From contig NZ_JAPNOA010000022.1 in assembly GCF_026626885.1 (NCBI RefSeq), forward strand, positions 1 through 64,000: a stretch of 64,000 bases of DNA, written 5' to 3'. Under the pieces are notes generated by a model. That model was not told where the DNA came from and did no database searches. It saw nothing but the letters and a program-made list of their open reading frames with translations. This document shows positions 1-8,209 of the stretch, one piece after another. The translations under genes and the position numbers were made by a program. The stretch's first letter is position 1, and each line of letters begins with the position of its first letter. Source of the DNA: Parathalassolituus penaei (GTDB lineage: Bacteria > Pseudomonadota > Gammaproteobacteria > Pseudomonadales > Oceanobacteraceae).

Positions 1-174
1 CCGACAACGGCGGTTCGACCCCGGCCCGATGGCACATCCCTGTGCCAACGGGCCTTGCGGGGCATCCATGCCCCGGCCGGGTCGGCCGTTGCGGTGAATC
101 CCGGCTCGCCCAGATGGGCAATTAAAGGTGGCCAGCTGCGCTGGGCGAAATCGGTGTGCCGGTGGATGCTGTTC
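1..174. repeat. Partial copy of a GC-rich palindromic intergenic repeat
   Basis: This is the distal part of a dispersed repeat with three fuller copies at about 15660-15968, 16021-16300 and 16331-16640. Shared stretches include the CCGACAACGG start, the GGCATCCATGCCC palindrome and the GCCCAGATGGGCAATTA tail. The window edge cuts its left part off. It is followed directly by a heptamer array, the same arrangement as at 15.5-16.7 kb. Short open frames cross it, but they are a by-product of GC-rich repeat sequence and I do not call a gene. Confidence 0.8.
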
Positions 175-307
175 GCCAGACGCCAGACGCCAGACGCCAG
201 ACGCCAGACGCCAGACGCCAGACGCCAGACGCCAGACGCCAGACGCCAGACGCCAGACGCCAGACTTCAGACTTCAGACTTCAGACGTCCGACTTCAGAC
301 GCCTGAC
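175..307. repeat. Array of 19 in-phase heptanucleotide repeats
   Basis: Thirteen perfect GCCAGAC units (175-265) are followed without loss of phase by three TTCAGAC, one GTCCGAC, one TTCAGAC and one GCCTGAC. All units share the pattern xxCxGAC. The array ends five bases before the stop codon of the minus-strand symporter gene. Related heptamers recur at 15548-15589, 15632-15652, 15972-16013, 16302-16315 and 16642-16662. There are no spacers, so this is not a CRISPR array. Confidence 0.95.
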
Positions 308-312
308 GCCGC

Positions 313-1176
313 TCAGCTTTGTACCGGTTTGCGGCCGACTACGAGGGTGAACAGGGTGGCGGTGACGAACATCAGCAGGCTGTAAACGATTGGTGCCATC
401 GACATTTCGGCGTTTTGCAGGATGGAGCTGGTGATCATCAGTGCCATGGTGCCGTTTTGCAGGCCCACTTCCAGTGCGATGGTGCGGGCTTGGGATTCTC
501 GATGCAGCAGGAATTTGCCGATCATGTAACCGGCGGTCATGGTGATCAGGTTCAGCGCCACGGCTGCCGGGCCTGCAGCCGTTGCTGCGGCGCCGAGTTT
601 TGGCCCCAGCTGGGCGCAGATGGCGATAATCACCAGTGCCAGCACTACCACTGAAAAGCGGTTGATCCACGGCTCGGCGCGTTGGGCGAAGGCGGTCCAG
701 CGGGCGCGGATGACCATGCCCACCACTACCGGAATCACACCCACGACCAGCAGTTGGATAAAGGTTTTACCCAGTGGCAGGTTGATCGGGTTGGCTCCGT
801 CACTGAAGTGTGACACCGCCCAGGCGCCCAGCAGTGGAATGGTAAACGGTGTGATAAATCCGATAACAGCGGTCAGTGATACCGACAGACCAACATCGGC
901 CTTGGCCAGCAGACTGTACAGGTTGGAGGTCGAGCCGCCCGGACACAGGGCGATAATAAACAGGCCAATGGCCACGCCGCCGGTCAGACCGAGGGTTTCA
1001 ATAATGGCGAGGGCTACCAGTGGCAGCAGCAACATCTGGCACAGGGCACCGACAACAAAGCCTTTGGGTTCGCGTAGCACACGGCCGAAATCGCGAGTCG
1101 TCAGGCCAAGGCCAACACCGGTCATGACCAGAATCAGCGCGATGGGTAAACCCGTTGCAATCAGGTTGGCAAGCAT
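313..1176 (-). CDS. Bile acid:sodium symporter (BASS/SBF) family transporter
   Basis: This 287-residue, almost wholly hydrophobic protein fits the single-domain BASS family in length. Its opening (MLANLIATGLPIALILVMTG) and a central segment with LCPGGSTSNLYSLLAKADV match the conserved polar stretch of sodium-coupled organic anion carriers. I expect nine or ten inner-membrane helices. The family moves bile acids, pantoate, keto-acids or other organic anions with sodium; the substrate here cannot be read from sequence. It stands alone, divergent from the lipoprotein hydrolase at 1426, with a heptamer array just past its stop. A start at 1176 is supported by position and family length. Confidence 0.85.
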   Translation of the reverse strand: MLANLIATGLPIALILVMTGVGLGLTTRDFGRVLREPKGFVVGALCQMLLLPLVALAIIETLGLTGGVAIGLFIIALCPGGSTSNLYSLLAKADVGLSVSLTAVIGFITPFTIPLLGAWAVSHFSDGANPINLPLGKTFIQLLVVGVIPVVVGMVIRARWTAFAQRAEPWINRFSVVVLALVIIAICAQLGPKLGAAATAAGPAAVALNLITMTAGYMIGKFLLHRESQARTIALEVGLQNGTMALMITSSILQNAEMSMAPIVYSLLMFVTATLFTLVVGRKPVQS

Positions 1177-1425
1177 CTGTTTTGCAATCCTTATATGGAA
1201 GTTATTGGAATCCGGTCTTCTGCCGGAGTGGCATCCTGACGGCGATAGTAGTTATAGGCAACCTTGAACGCCTGTCTGTCATGGTATTAACAGCCTTTGA
1301 CGTCTGAATGGCTTCGCCGACAAGCTGACATTGTCTGGTCACCATTCGCTTACTAGTATGTCGGGCAGTGTTGTCCGGGGGATGGTCTGATCGGCCGGAT
1401 GCTCCAACTTTCAGGGGATTTATAG

Positions 1426-2790
1426 ATGTCATTTAGCCGTCGTCGTCGCTGGTCCGGATATGTTCAGACTCTGGCTGTCAGCGCTCTGGCTCTGGCCTGT
1501 GCCGCCTGCCAGGGCGTTGACAACAATCTGTTGAAGCCCAGCGGTGAAGCGCAAACCGCACCGGTTGTGGGCCAGTCGTTTACCGATTACGTGGGCAGCA
1601 GCCACTTCCGTCTGGATACGGTGTTGGGGGGTGTGGGTGCCAGTGAATACATGGGTGGTTACAGCGCTGCCGAAGCCGCCGCCATGCGCGCGCCGTTCCA
1701 GTGGGGGCCAAACCCTGAATTGTGTGCCGGCGAAAAGGCCGCCGGTACAGGCAAGGCGTTTTTGCTAGTACATGGCCTGACCGATTCGCCATATGTGTTA
1801 CGCAACGTCGCAGCGTCGTTGCAGGCGGCGTATCCCTGCTCTCAGGGGCGGGCCCTGTTGCTGCCGGGCCACGGCACGGTTCCCGGTGATTCGCTGGAGA
1901 TGACCTACACCGAATGGCAGGAAGCGTTCCGTTATGGCATTGGCAGTTTCAAGGCGGATCCCGATCCGGTTGCCGGTGCCCCAGCCCAGTTGTATCTGGT
2001 GGGTTTTTCAACCGGTACATCGTTGATGCTGGATTACATGCATCGCCATCATGAGGCGGCTGGTCAGCCACGCCAGGACAACGTTGCCGGGATGATTCTG
2101 CTGTCGCCAGCGGTGCAGGCCAGTAGTGGTCTGGCTTTCCTGACGCCCATGATTCGCCATGTCAAATCCTGGATGTCGGTGTACCCGGAGCGTGATGCCG
2201 CCCGTTATGAGTCGTTTTCTTTTAATGCCGGTGCCGAGTTCTATCATCTGACCCGCGAAATGAATGATCCGGTCTATGCGCCAACCGTGCCGGTCTTGAT
2301 GGCGGTAAGTGCGGATGACACCACGATTGATCCGCGTGCTGCGCGCCGTTTGTTCTGCGCAAGTGAGGTCAAACGTCGCCTGATGGTCTGGTATCCATCG
2401 GTGGATGGGGATGTGAACAAGGACGTCGCCGCTGATGCGGCTCTGCAGTGTGATGGTATTGTGGAAGTACCTCTGGCCAGTTTTCCGGCGGATATGCGTA
2501 CGCTGAATATCTCCCACGTTGGTGTAGCGGGTTCACCAGCCGATCCGCATTACGGTCTGGACGGCCGTTACCGCAACTGCAAGGAGCTGGATGACGACAA
2601 AACTCGCGCTGAATTCGAGCAGTGTGTCAGCCAGAATGACAAGACGGTCTACGGTGAAAATCCGGATTTGCTGAAGAAACAGGCGAACCTGGATGGCCGC
2701 CAGGTACGGCGTGGCACCTTCAACCCGGACTACCCGGCGTTGGAAAAACGTATGGTCTGTCTGGTGGATGAAAACTGCGCTTTGCAGTAA
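1426..2790 (+). CDS. Alpha/beta hydrolase, probable envelope-anchored serine hydrolase
   Basis: The protein has 454 residues. The N-terminus is Arg-rich, then a hydrophobic stretch ends in a Cys-containing segment around residues 25-28 (LACAACQG), a poor lipobox that could be a lipoprotein or ordinary export signal. The hydrolase fold is shown by the oxyanion HG at 116-117 (LLVHGLTDS), the nucleophile elbow GFSTG at 193-197 (Ser195), an ADD acid region near residue 300 and a late His (NISHVG). It is much longer than minimal esterases. The substrate is unknown. It is convergent with trpB2, with a weak inverted repeat (2825-2857) between them. Confidence 0.75.
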   Translation: MSFSRRRRWSGYVQTLAVSALALACAACQGVDNNLLKPSGEAQTAPVVGQSFTDYVGSSHFRLDTVLGGVGASEYMGGYSAAEAAAMRAPFQWGPNPELCAGEKAAGTGKAFLLVHGLTDSPYVLRNVAASLQAAYPCSQGRALLLPGHGTVPGDSLEMTYTEWQEAFRYGIGSFKADPDPVAGAPAQLYLVGFSTGTSLMLDYMHRHHEAAGQPRQDNVAGMILLSPAVQASSGLAFLTPMIRHVKSWMSVYPERDAARYESFSFNAGAEFYHLTREMNDPVYAPTVPVLMAVSADDTTIDPRAARRLFCASEVKRRLMVWYPSVDGDVNKDVAADAALQCDGIVEVPLASFPADMRTLNISHVGVAGSPADPHYGLDGRYRNCKELDDDKTRAEFEQCVSQNDKTVYGENPDLLKKQANLDGRQVRRGTFNPDYPALEKRMVCLVDENCALQ

Positions 2791-2824
2791 CAGCCCAAAC
2801 CGCCGTAACGACGTGTGGGGAATG

Positions 2825-2857
2825 CCCAACCGGGCTGAACGAGTCAGTCCGGTTGGG
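2825..2857. terminator. Possible bidirectional hairpin between convergent genes
   Basis: CCCAACCGG (2825-2833) pairs with CCGGTTGGG (2849-2857) across a 15-base loop in the gap between two convergent genes. There is no T-run, so it is only terminator-like. Confidence 0.35.
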
Positions 2858-2874
2858 GCGCGATCCGTATGGGA

Positions 2875-4233
2875 TCAGGCTTTCACTTTTGGCAGACGCT
2901 CCAGCGCTGCATCAATTTCGGCTTGTGGGTAATCGTAGTCTTCCAGATTGCCCGACAGGTACTTGTCGTACGACACCATATCAAAGTGACCATGGCCCGA
3001 CAGATTAAAGAACAGGGTCTTGGCTTCTCCGGATTCCTTGCAGCGCAGGGCTTCGTCGATACAGGCACGAATGGCGTGGTTGGATTCCGGTGCCGGAATA
3101 ATCCCTTCGGCGCGGGCGAACTGCACACCGGCGGCAAAGGTCGCGACCTGTGGCACCGCCACCGCCTCGATCAGTTTTTCATGGTACATCTGGGATACCA
3201 GTGACGAGGCGCCGTGATAACGCAAACCACCGGCATGAATACCCGGCGGCATAAAGTCATGGCCGAGGGTGTATTGCAGCATCATCGGTGTAAATCCGAC
3301 AGAATCACCGAAGTCGTAGGCGTAATGGCCACGGGTCAGGCTTGGGCAGGATGATGGCTCAACCGCGACCAGACGCACATGTTTGCCACCAGCCGCTTCG
3401 TCGGCGAAAAACGGAAAGGCAACACCACCGAAGTTGGAGCCACCGCCGCACGGCGCAAAAATCATGTCGGGGTAGTCGCCGACCATGGCGAACTGCTTTT
3501 GGGCTTCCAGACCAATAATGGTCTGATGCAGTAACACGTGGTTCAGTACCGAACCGAGGCTGTAGCGGGTATCGGCGCGGCTGGCGGCTTCTTCGACCGC
3601 TTCGGAAATGGCGATACCCAGCGAGCCCGGGTTGTCGGGATTGGCGGCCAGAATCTTGCGGCCGGTTTTGGTCAGATTGGTTGGGCTGGCCAGTACTTCG
3701 CCACCCCAGGTTTCCATCATGGAGCGCCGGAACGGCTTCTGCTGGTAACTGATCTTCACCATATAGATGCGCACATCAATCCCGAACATCTGCCCCGCCA
3801 GAGACAACGACGAGCCCCATTGGCCAGCACCGGTTTCGGTGGTCAGACGGGTAATACCGGCCTGTTTGTTGTAATACGCCTGTGGGATGGCGGAGTTAAG
3901 CTTGTGGGAACCGGCTGGGCTGATGCCTTCGTACTTGTAATAGATTTTGGCCGGAGTGCCCAGTGCCTGTTCCAGACGGTGGGCGCGAAATAGCGGGGTT
4001 GGGCGCCACTGCTGGTAAATTTCACGAACCTGATCCGGAATTTTGACCCAACGCTGGGCGCTCATTTCCTGCTCGATAATCGGATCACAGAAAATGGCCT
4101 GCATCATGGCCGGGTCGAGTGGTTTGCCATCCGGACCCATCGGCGGGGCGGGTGGATTTTTGAGATCGGCCACCACGTTGTACCAGTGGGTCGGCATTTC
4201 TGTTTCCGGCAGGATGATCTTGGTTTGTTGCAT
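2875..4233 (-). CDS. trpB2: TrpB-like PLP enzyme (TrpB2-type tryptophan synthase beta)
   Basis: The 452-residue protein belongs to the second class of tryptophan synthase beta chains, which condense indole with serine. Seen: the family-type N-terminus with MPTHWYNV, the PLP lysine in SPAGSHKLNSA (Lys111), ETGAGQWGSS (Glu133 onward) and the phosphate loop PCGGGSNFGG. I chose the ATG at 4233 over an upstream in-frame ATG because an AAGGA box lies 6-7 bases before it and the upstream extension is unlike the family. No trpA or other trp gene is nearby, as is common for TrpB2, which may salvage indole. It is convergent with the gene ending at 2790. Confidence 0.9.
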   Translation of the reverse strand: MQQTKIILPETEMPTHWYNVVADLKNPPAPPMGPDGKPLDPAMMQAIFCDPIIEQEMSAQRWVKIPDQVREIYQQWRPTPLFRAHRLEQALGTPAKIYYKYEGISPAGSHKLNSAIPQAYYNKQAGITRLTTETGAGQWGSSLSLAGQMFGIDVRIYMVKISYQQKPFRRSMMETWGGEVLASPTNLTKTGRKILAANPDNPGSLGIAISEAVEEAASRADTRYSLGSVLNHVLLHQTIIGLEAQKQFAMVGDYPDMIFAPCGGGSNFGGVAFPFFADEAAGGKHVRLVAVEPSSCPSLTRGHYAYDFGDSVGFTPMMLQYTLGHDFMPPGIHAGGLRYHGASSLVSQMYHEKLIEAVAVPQVATFAAGVQFARAEGIIPAPESNHAIRACIDEALRCKESGEAKTLFFNLSGHGHFDMVSYDKYLSGNLEDYDYPQAEIDAALERLPKVKA

Positions 4234-4504
4234 GTGGCTTCCTTGTGCGCGGGACAATACAGCTTCGGCGGTTGCCGAGGTTAGCGTTTGCAGACTACGG
4301 CAGGTGCGAACGGACTCCAACTGCTTGTTATAGCAACCATGAAGCATGTCAATTTCGTTCGCCAGTTGTCGTGGATCGTCTCGAATACAGTGCGACTGGC
4401 GGCTATTATTTGGTAATTCCGGATGAGAAGTCCGTTGTGTCATCAATTATTGGCATGAATACCCATGCAGTAGTCGTGAGGCTGCCAATTGAAAGGAGTC
4501 TTCT

Positions 4505-5776
4505 ATGAAATACCTGGTATCCGGTGTGGCGGTATTGGCGCTCACTGGTTCCGGCTGGGCCCAATATCAGCTTGGACAGGAAGTCGGGGCGCGAGTGGAT
4601 GAACAACTGAACCCGGAAACGCTGTCACGCTGGAGTGGTGTGCCGGTTGAAGTTCTGGCAAACGACCAACAACGTGGTCTGCTGGAAACTCGTGGCAGTG
4701 TGCGACTGGCAACACCGACCAGTGATGTGCCAGTGGATATGACGGTTGAGTATGTGATTCATCACAGTCTGCTGGGCGGTATTCATTGGGAAGCCGATCT
4801 GCCGACCTTGTATGTGGGGGGGCCGGTTAACCTGTCTCTGACTGACCAGATGTTTGCTGGCAAACCATTGCATGTCAGCGGTGAAATGGGGCTATCGAAA
4901 GCGACCGGAACCCTGTTGGTGCCGGAAACCAATTGGCTGGTGGAAGATAATGATCGTCTCAGTATTGAGGCGTTCCCGGTGCAATTCCAGCTGGAACTGG
5001 ATGGCGACAATCGTCTGTCGGCCTATGAAAGCAAGGCCGAGGTGCCCCCTATGCATCTGGATGGCACCGATGTCAGTCTGTTGGTCAGTGGTTTGAGCTG
5101 GGAGCATCGTTACGAAGGCTCACCGGAGCATTTGCTGGGACAATTTGACCTGACGATTCACGAGATTCGTGAAAACAGCAGTTTGCCGGTGGTCGCCAGT
5201 GGCATTACCAACCACGTCGAAACCCGCATTGCCACCGAAGTGGCATCGACCATGAGTTTTGGTATCGAAACCATTAACAGCCCGCTGGGCACCATGAATA
5301 ACCTGCTGTTGCAGACCTCGTTTGGTGGTCTGGATGGTAGTCTGACCCGTCAGTTGCTCGATCAGCTCGATGATGCTGGTCAGAGTGGAGACCCTGAGCT
5401 GGTGATGGAAGAACTCAGCCGTTTTCTGGAGCAACATGCCGACCAGTGGTTTGCGCGTGCGCCCTGGTTCCGACTCGACCATTTTCGTTTTGATCAGGGC
5501 GATGAGCCTTTTATCGATCTCAGTGGCAACCTGACTTTGCAAACCGGACAGCTGCCAGATGATTTTTTCTCGGTGTTAATGAAAGGTGATGCGGTGGATT
5601 CGCAGGCTCTGATGGGCGTGCTGGACGCCAGTGTCGACATGGCTCTGAGCCAGGATGCGATTGCACTTGCGACCCTCAGCAACCCGCTGATGGGTGACTT
5701 GCTGGCCAGTAATGGCCCGGCGATATCGTTCCGGATTAGCCAGGGGCAGATGACCCTTAACGGCAATCGCCTGTGA
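4505..5776 (+). CDS. YdgA/DUF945 family protein
   Basis: This 423-residue protein has an N-terminal hydrophobic segment (residues 1-19, ending SGWAQ) that could be a signal peptide or anchor. The start YLVSGVAVLALTGSGWAQYQLG followed by a beta-rich, polar body fits the DUF945/YdgA family of periplasm-facing proteins, whose function is not established. A good AAGGAG box lies just before the ATG at 4505. It is divergent from trpB2 and has no operon partner. A large block of repeat elements follows its stop. Confidence 0.75.
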   Translation: MKYLVSGVAVLALTGSGWAQYQLGQEVGARVDEQLNPETLSRWSGVPVEVLANDQQRGLLETRGSVRLATPTSDVPVDMTVEYVIHHSLLGGIHWEADLPTLYVGGPVNLSLTDQMFAGKPLHVSGEMGLSKATGTLLVPETNWLVEDNDRLSIEAFPVQFQLELDGDNRLSAYESKAEVPPMHLDGTDVSLLVSGLSWEHRYEGSPEHLLGQFDLTIHEIRENSSLPVVASGITNHVETRIATEVASTMSFGIETINSPLGTMNNLLLQTSFGGLDGSLTRQLLDQLDDAGQSGDPELVMEELSRFLEQHADQWFARAPWFRLDHFRFDQGDEPFIDLSGNLTLQTGQLPDDFFSVLMKGDAVDSQALMGVLDASVDMALSQDAIALATLSNPLMGDLLASNGPAISFRISQGQMTLNGNRL

Positions 5777-5866
5777 TGGTTCGTCGCCACGAGCAGGCAG
5801 TTGCGACCTCGAGCATATCAACAAATGGCCGCTGTCATTTTTATGTCGATGATTCAGCCCTTCCAA

Positions 5867-6206
5867 GGGAGTTCTGAATAACTCGGTGCCCGCTCTGGCT
5901 TATCGGGATGGTGATAAATCACGAAGCCAGTTTGCAGGCCTGATGAGGCAAGTCAAAAACTGGCAACCCGGAGTCGGGATCATCCAGCAGCCCCCGAAGG
6001 GCGCGGATTGCCGCCTCTCATAACTGCGTTAGAGAATCTACGCGGCCCGACTTTAAAAGGACCCGGCCAGATTGGTTCGTCATTTCACTGCGTTCTCCGC
6101 CTTGCTCTGAGAACCGGCAACACTCGCGCACGACCGTATGGAGGCAGGAAGTAGGGCGAATCAGGAGCCTGAACCGAAAGCTGTGAAGAGTTATTCTGAG
6201 TGTCCC
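5867..6206 (+). mobile_element. Diverged MITE-like element, long variant (about 340 bp)
   Basis: The left end GGGAGTTCTGAATAACTCGG and right end GAGTTATTCTGAGTGTCCCC form imperfect inverted repeats of the same family as the 264-bp elements at 6526, 41567 and 43336. The inner arm reads GAAGCCAGTTT with AAAACTGGC, where the 264-bp copies have GAAGCCGGTTT with AAAACCGGC, so both sides of the stem have changed. About 70 extra bases lie in the right half. It has no coding capacity. Confidence 0.75.
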
Positions 6207-6439
6207 CAAAATACTGTTATTACAACAACGAGCTGAATTGGCCATAATCAATGGCTTCAAAAAACTGCTATATAAAATATTCCAACAGGTGGCAGTAATT
6301 CAATTTGAAGGGGGGATTGTTTGCTGAATGAGTATTTTTAATATGAATCAGAGTCAGTCTCTGCTGGTCTCAACTGTATGTCTGTAAGACGAGTGCTTTA
6401 AAATCTCAGGAATAAATGCGATTGATTTTTATATGATTT
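6207..6439. other. AT-rich spacer between repeat elements
   Basis: This spacer is visibly richer in A and T than its surroundings. I see no gene, RNA or clear repeat in it. Confidence 0.5.
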
Positions 6440-6513
6440 GGGCCCCTGTGAATAACTCGGTGTCTGCTCTGGCTTATCGGGATGGTGATGAATTACGAAG
6501 CCGGTTTGATGGC
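6440..6513 (+). mobile_element. Left fragment of a MITE-like element
   Basis: It starts GGGCCCCTGTGAATAACTCGG and follows the family sequence to GCCGGTTTGATGGC, then stops. The matching right part resumes at about 6794 beyond an intact 264-bp copy. This suggests one element interrupted, or trimmed, by another. Confidence 0.7.
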
Positions 6514-6525
6514 CCTTCTGTCTAA

Positions 6526-6789
6526 GGACCCTCTGAATAACTCGGTGCCCGCTCTGGCTTATCGGGATGGCGATGAATCACGAAGCCGGTTTGATGGCAT
6601 AGCGGGCTACGTCAAAAACCGGCGACACCGAGTCATCGCCATCCCGAAAGCCCCGAAGGGCGCGGGCTGCAGCGCATTTGAGCGGTGTTGACGAACTTGA
6701 AAAGGACATGTCATTTCGCTGCGTTCGTCGCCTTGCTCACACGCGCTGCAGCGCTCGCGCAGAGCTGTGCAGAGTTATTCAGAGTGTCC
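6526..6789 (+). mobile_element. 264-bp MITE-like element, copy 1
   Basis: It is exactly 264 bp from GGACCCTCTGAATAACTCGG to the complement of GGACACTCTGAATAACTCTG. Flanks are CTAA (6522-6525) and CTAG (6790-6793). Inside, CGGGATGGCGATGA (6563-6576) pairs with TCATCGCCATCCCG (6633-6646). No transposase is encoded, so it could only move through an enzyme supplied elsewhere. Confidence 0.85.
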
Positions 6790-6793
6790 CTAG

Positions 6794-6935
6794 GGCTGCC
6801 ATGCGTTTGAGCGGTGTTGACGAACCTGCGCGGCCCGATTTGAAAAGGACCCGGCCAGGTTGGTTTGTCATTTCGCTGCTTTTGTCACCTTGCTCAGACG
6901 CGCTGCAGCACTCGCGCAGAGTTCGTCATAATGTC
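6794..6935 (+). mobile_element. Right fragment of a MITE-like element
   Basis: It matches the right half of the family (TTTGAGCGGTGTTGACGAAC, the CGCTGCAGCACTCGCGCAGAG box). It carries GCGCGGCCCGATTTGAAAAGGACCC-type sequence shared with the long variant at 5867. It probably belongs with the fragment at 6440-6513. Confidence 0.65.
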
Positions 6936-7260
6936 TCTGGCCGATTTGTATTTTAGCCACGTGGTTCTCAGCGATTAGGCGAATTCCTTGTCTATATTTA
7001 CCGTGGTGGTTGCATTTTTTGCGCAACGCTGGGGCACTTGATATGAAAGTTAATAATAAATATCTCTCTTTGCCTGGATTGAGGATATGATATGGCCGTG
7101 TGTTACAAGGCACTTCTGAGTAACCCTGCCCAACTCTGCGCAAGTTCTACGGGGTCTTGCCGTGAAGTGTCGAGTCGAGTTGTTCCCAACAGCGTTTTCA
7201 GGAAAACGCCGACTCGGTATCGTTGGTAATTGAGGTAGCCAAAGCGGCTACATAGCTTTC
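6936..7260. other. Gene-free stretch with a degenerate repeat end
   Basis: I see no gene. At about 7109-7150 the sequence CTTCTGAGTAACCCTGCCCAACTCTGCGC resembles the right-hand end of the MITE family in reverse orientation. CAGCGTTTTCAGGAAAACGC (about 7190-7212) is a small inverted repeat. Confidence 0.45.
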
Positions 7261-7525
7261 GGGGACATCTATTTAATCCTGCACAGCTCTGCGCGAGTGT
7301 TGCCGGTTCTCAGAGCAAGACGGAGAACGCAGCGAAATGACGAGTCCTTTTCAAGTTCTCTAACGCAGCTATGTGAAGCGGCAACCCGCGCCCTTCGGGG
7401 GCTGCTGGATGATTCCGACTCTGTGTCGCCAGTTTTTGACTTGACCCGTCAGGCCTGCAAACTGGCTTCGTGATTCGTAACCATCCGGAAGCCCAGAGCG
7501 GGCACCGGATTAAATAGATGTCCCC
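7261..7525 (-). mobile_element. MITE-like element with different termini (265 bp)
   Basis: The ends are a perfect 19-bp inverted repeat, GGGGACATCTATTTAATCC (7261-7279) and its complement (7507-7525). They are flanked by a 4-bp direct repeat TTTC (7257-7260 and 7526-7529). The interior is the reverse complement of the family seen at 5867, including the CCAGTTT/AAACTGG stem. So the core is shared with the 264-bp elements but the outermost sequence is unrelated. Confidence 0.8.
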
Positions 7526-7581
7526 TTTCAGAGAGGATCTGGACTGTTGAACAATGCTGCGTCGCGGACAAGGAGTTCGGT

Positions 7582-8088
7582 GTGACTGCAATTCGATCAG
7601 ACCGTGCAGCGGAAATCCACTTTATGGCATTAGCGCTCAGCTTCGAGATTGAGACTGGCGAGCGTTTTCGTTGGAAAAACAACCCGGATGTGATGGCGTT
7701 GATGCTGGTGCAGGCGCTCAAGTTGGAGCACCATGAGCTGCGATGGCGTGCTGAACGTTACTTGCAGATTCTCAAGGATGAATCGCGTGCCGATATGCTG
7801 GCTATGATGGACAAAATCCGTGATAGGCAGCATCGCGGTTATTCGGCCTCCGGATTGCATCGAACTGAGGCACCGATATCGCGTAAGGTACGTACCATTT
7901 ATCGTGGTGCCAGCAGTTTTCGGCCGGCGGTACCGGATCCGGTCAGCAGTAGGCCTGTGCGGGAAGCCGCCACCCAACCGATGGCTGTTTCTGGTGAAAA
8001 AACTGATTCCTCTATCACCCAGCCATCACGTGGGCCAGTGTTACTGGAACCGCTGGAGGATGACTGGCTGAATGGTAAAAGCGCCTGA
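7582..8088 (+). CDS. Hypothetical protein (168 aa)
   Basis: I do not recognise this family. The GTG start at 7582 has an AGGAG box (7571-7575) six bases upstream. Residues 1-80 look like a folded, helix-rich domain (EIHFMALALSFEIETGERF, then RAERYLQILKDESRADMLAMM); the rest is polar, Pro/Ser/Arg-rich and probably disordered. The 5' end lies 57 bp from a MITE-like element. The stop codon lies inside an inverted repeat that may end transcription. The ribosome site and coherent amino-acid usage make it a likely real gene of unknown function. Confidence 0.6.
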   Translation: MTAIRSDRAAEIHFMALALSFEIETGERFRWKNNPDVMALMLVQALKLEHHELRWRAERYLQILKDESRADMLAMMDKIRDRQHRGYSASGLHRTEAPISRKVRTIYRGASSFRPAVPDPVSSRPVREAATQPMAVSGEKTDSSITQPSRGPVLLEPLEDDWLNGKSA

Positions 8089-8097
8089 CAGGCGCTT
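8078..8097 (+). terminator. Terminator-like hairpin overlapping a stop codon
   Basis: AAAGCGCCTG (8078-8087) and CAGGCGCTT (8089-8097) form a near-perfect palindrome that contains the TGA stop. It has no long T-run. Confidence 0.4.
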
Positions 8098-8209
8098 CAT
8101 AAACGTTGGCTGTCCTGTCATGGCTGACGTTTACGTTGAAACTGTTGTCCGGTTTGAGCTTTTTACTGATAGATGCATCAGAATTATCAAAAGCCATCGG
8201 AATTCTTCT

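Noticed and set aside
175-307. Possible CRISPR array
   Set aside because: Seven-base units without spacers and no cas genes nearby.
539-1267. 242-codon plus-strand frame opposite the symporter gene
   Set aside because: Antisense shadow of a clear membrane protein, with no family resemblance or ribosome site.
1202-1432. 76-codon minus-strand frame between divergent genes
   Set aside because: No ribosome site, no domain, and it occupies the promoter region of two genes.
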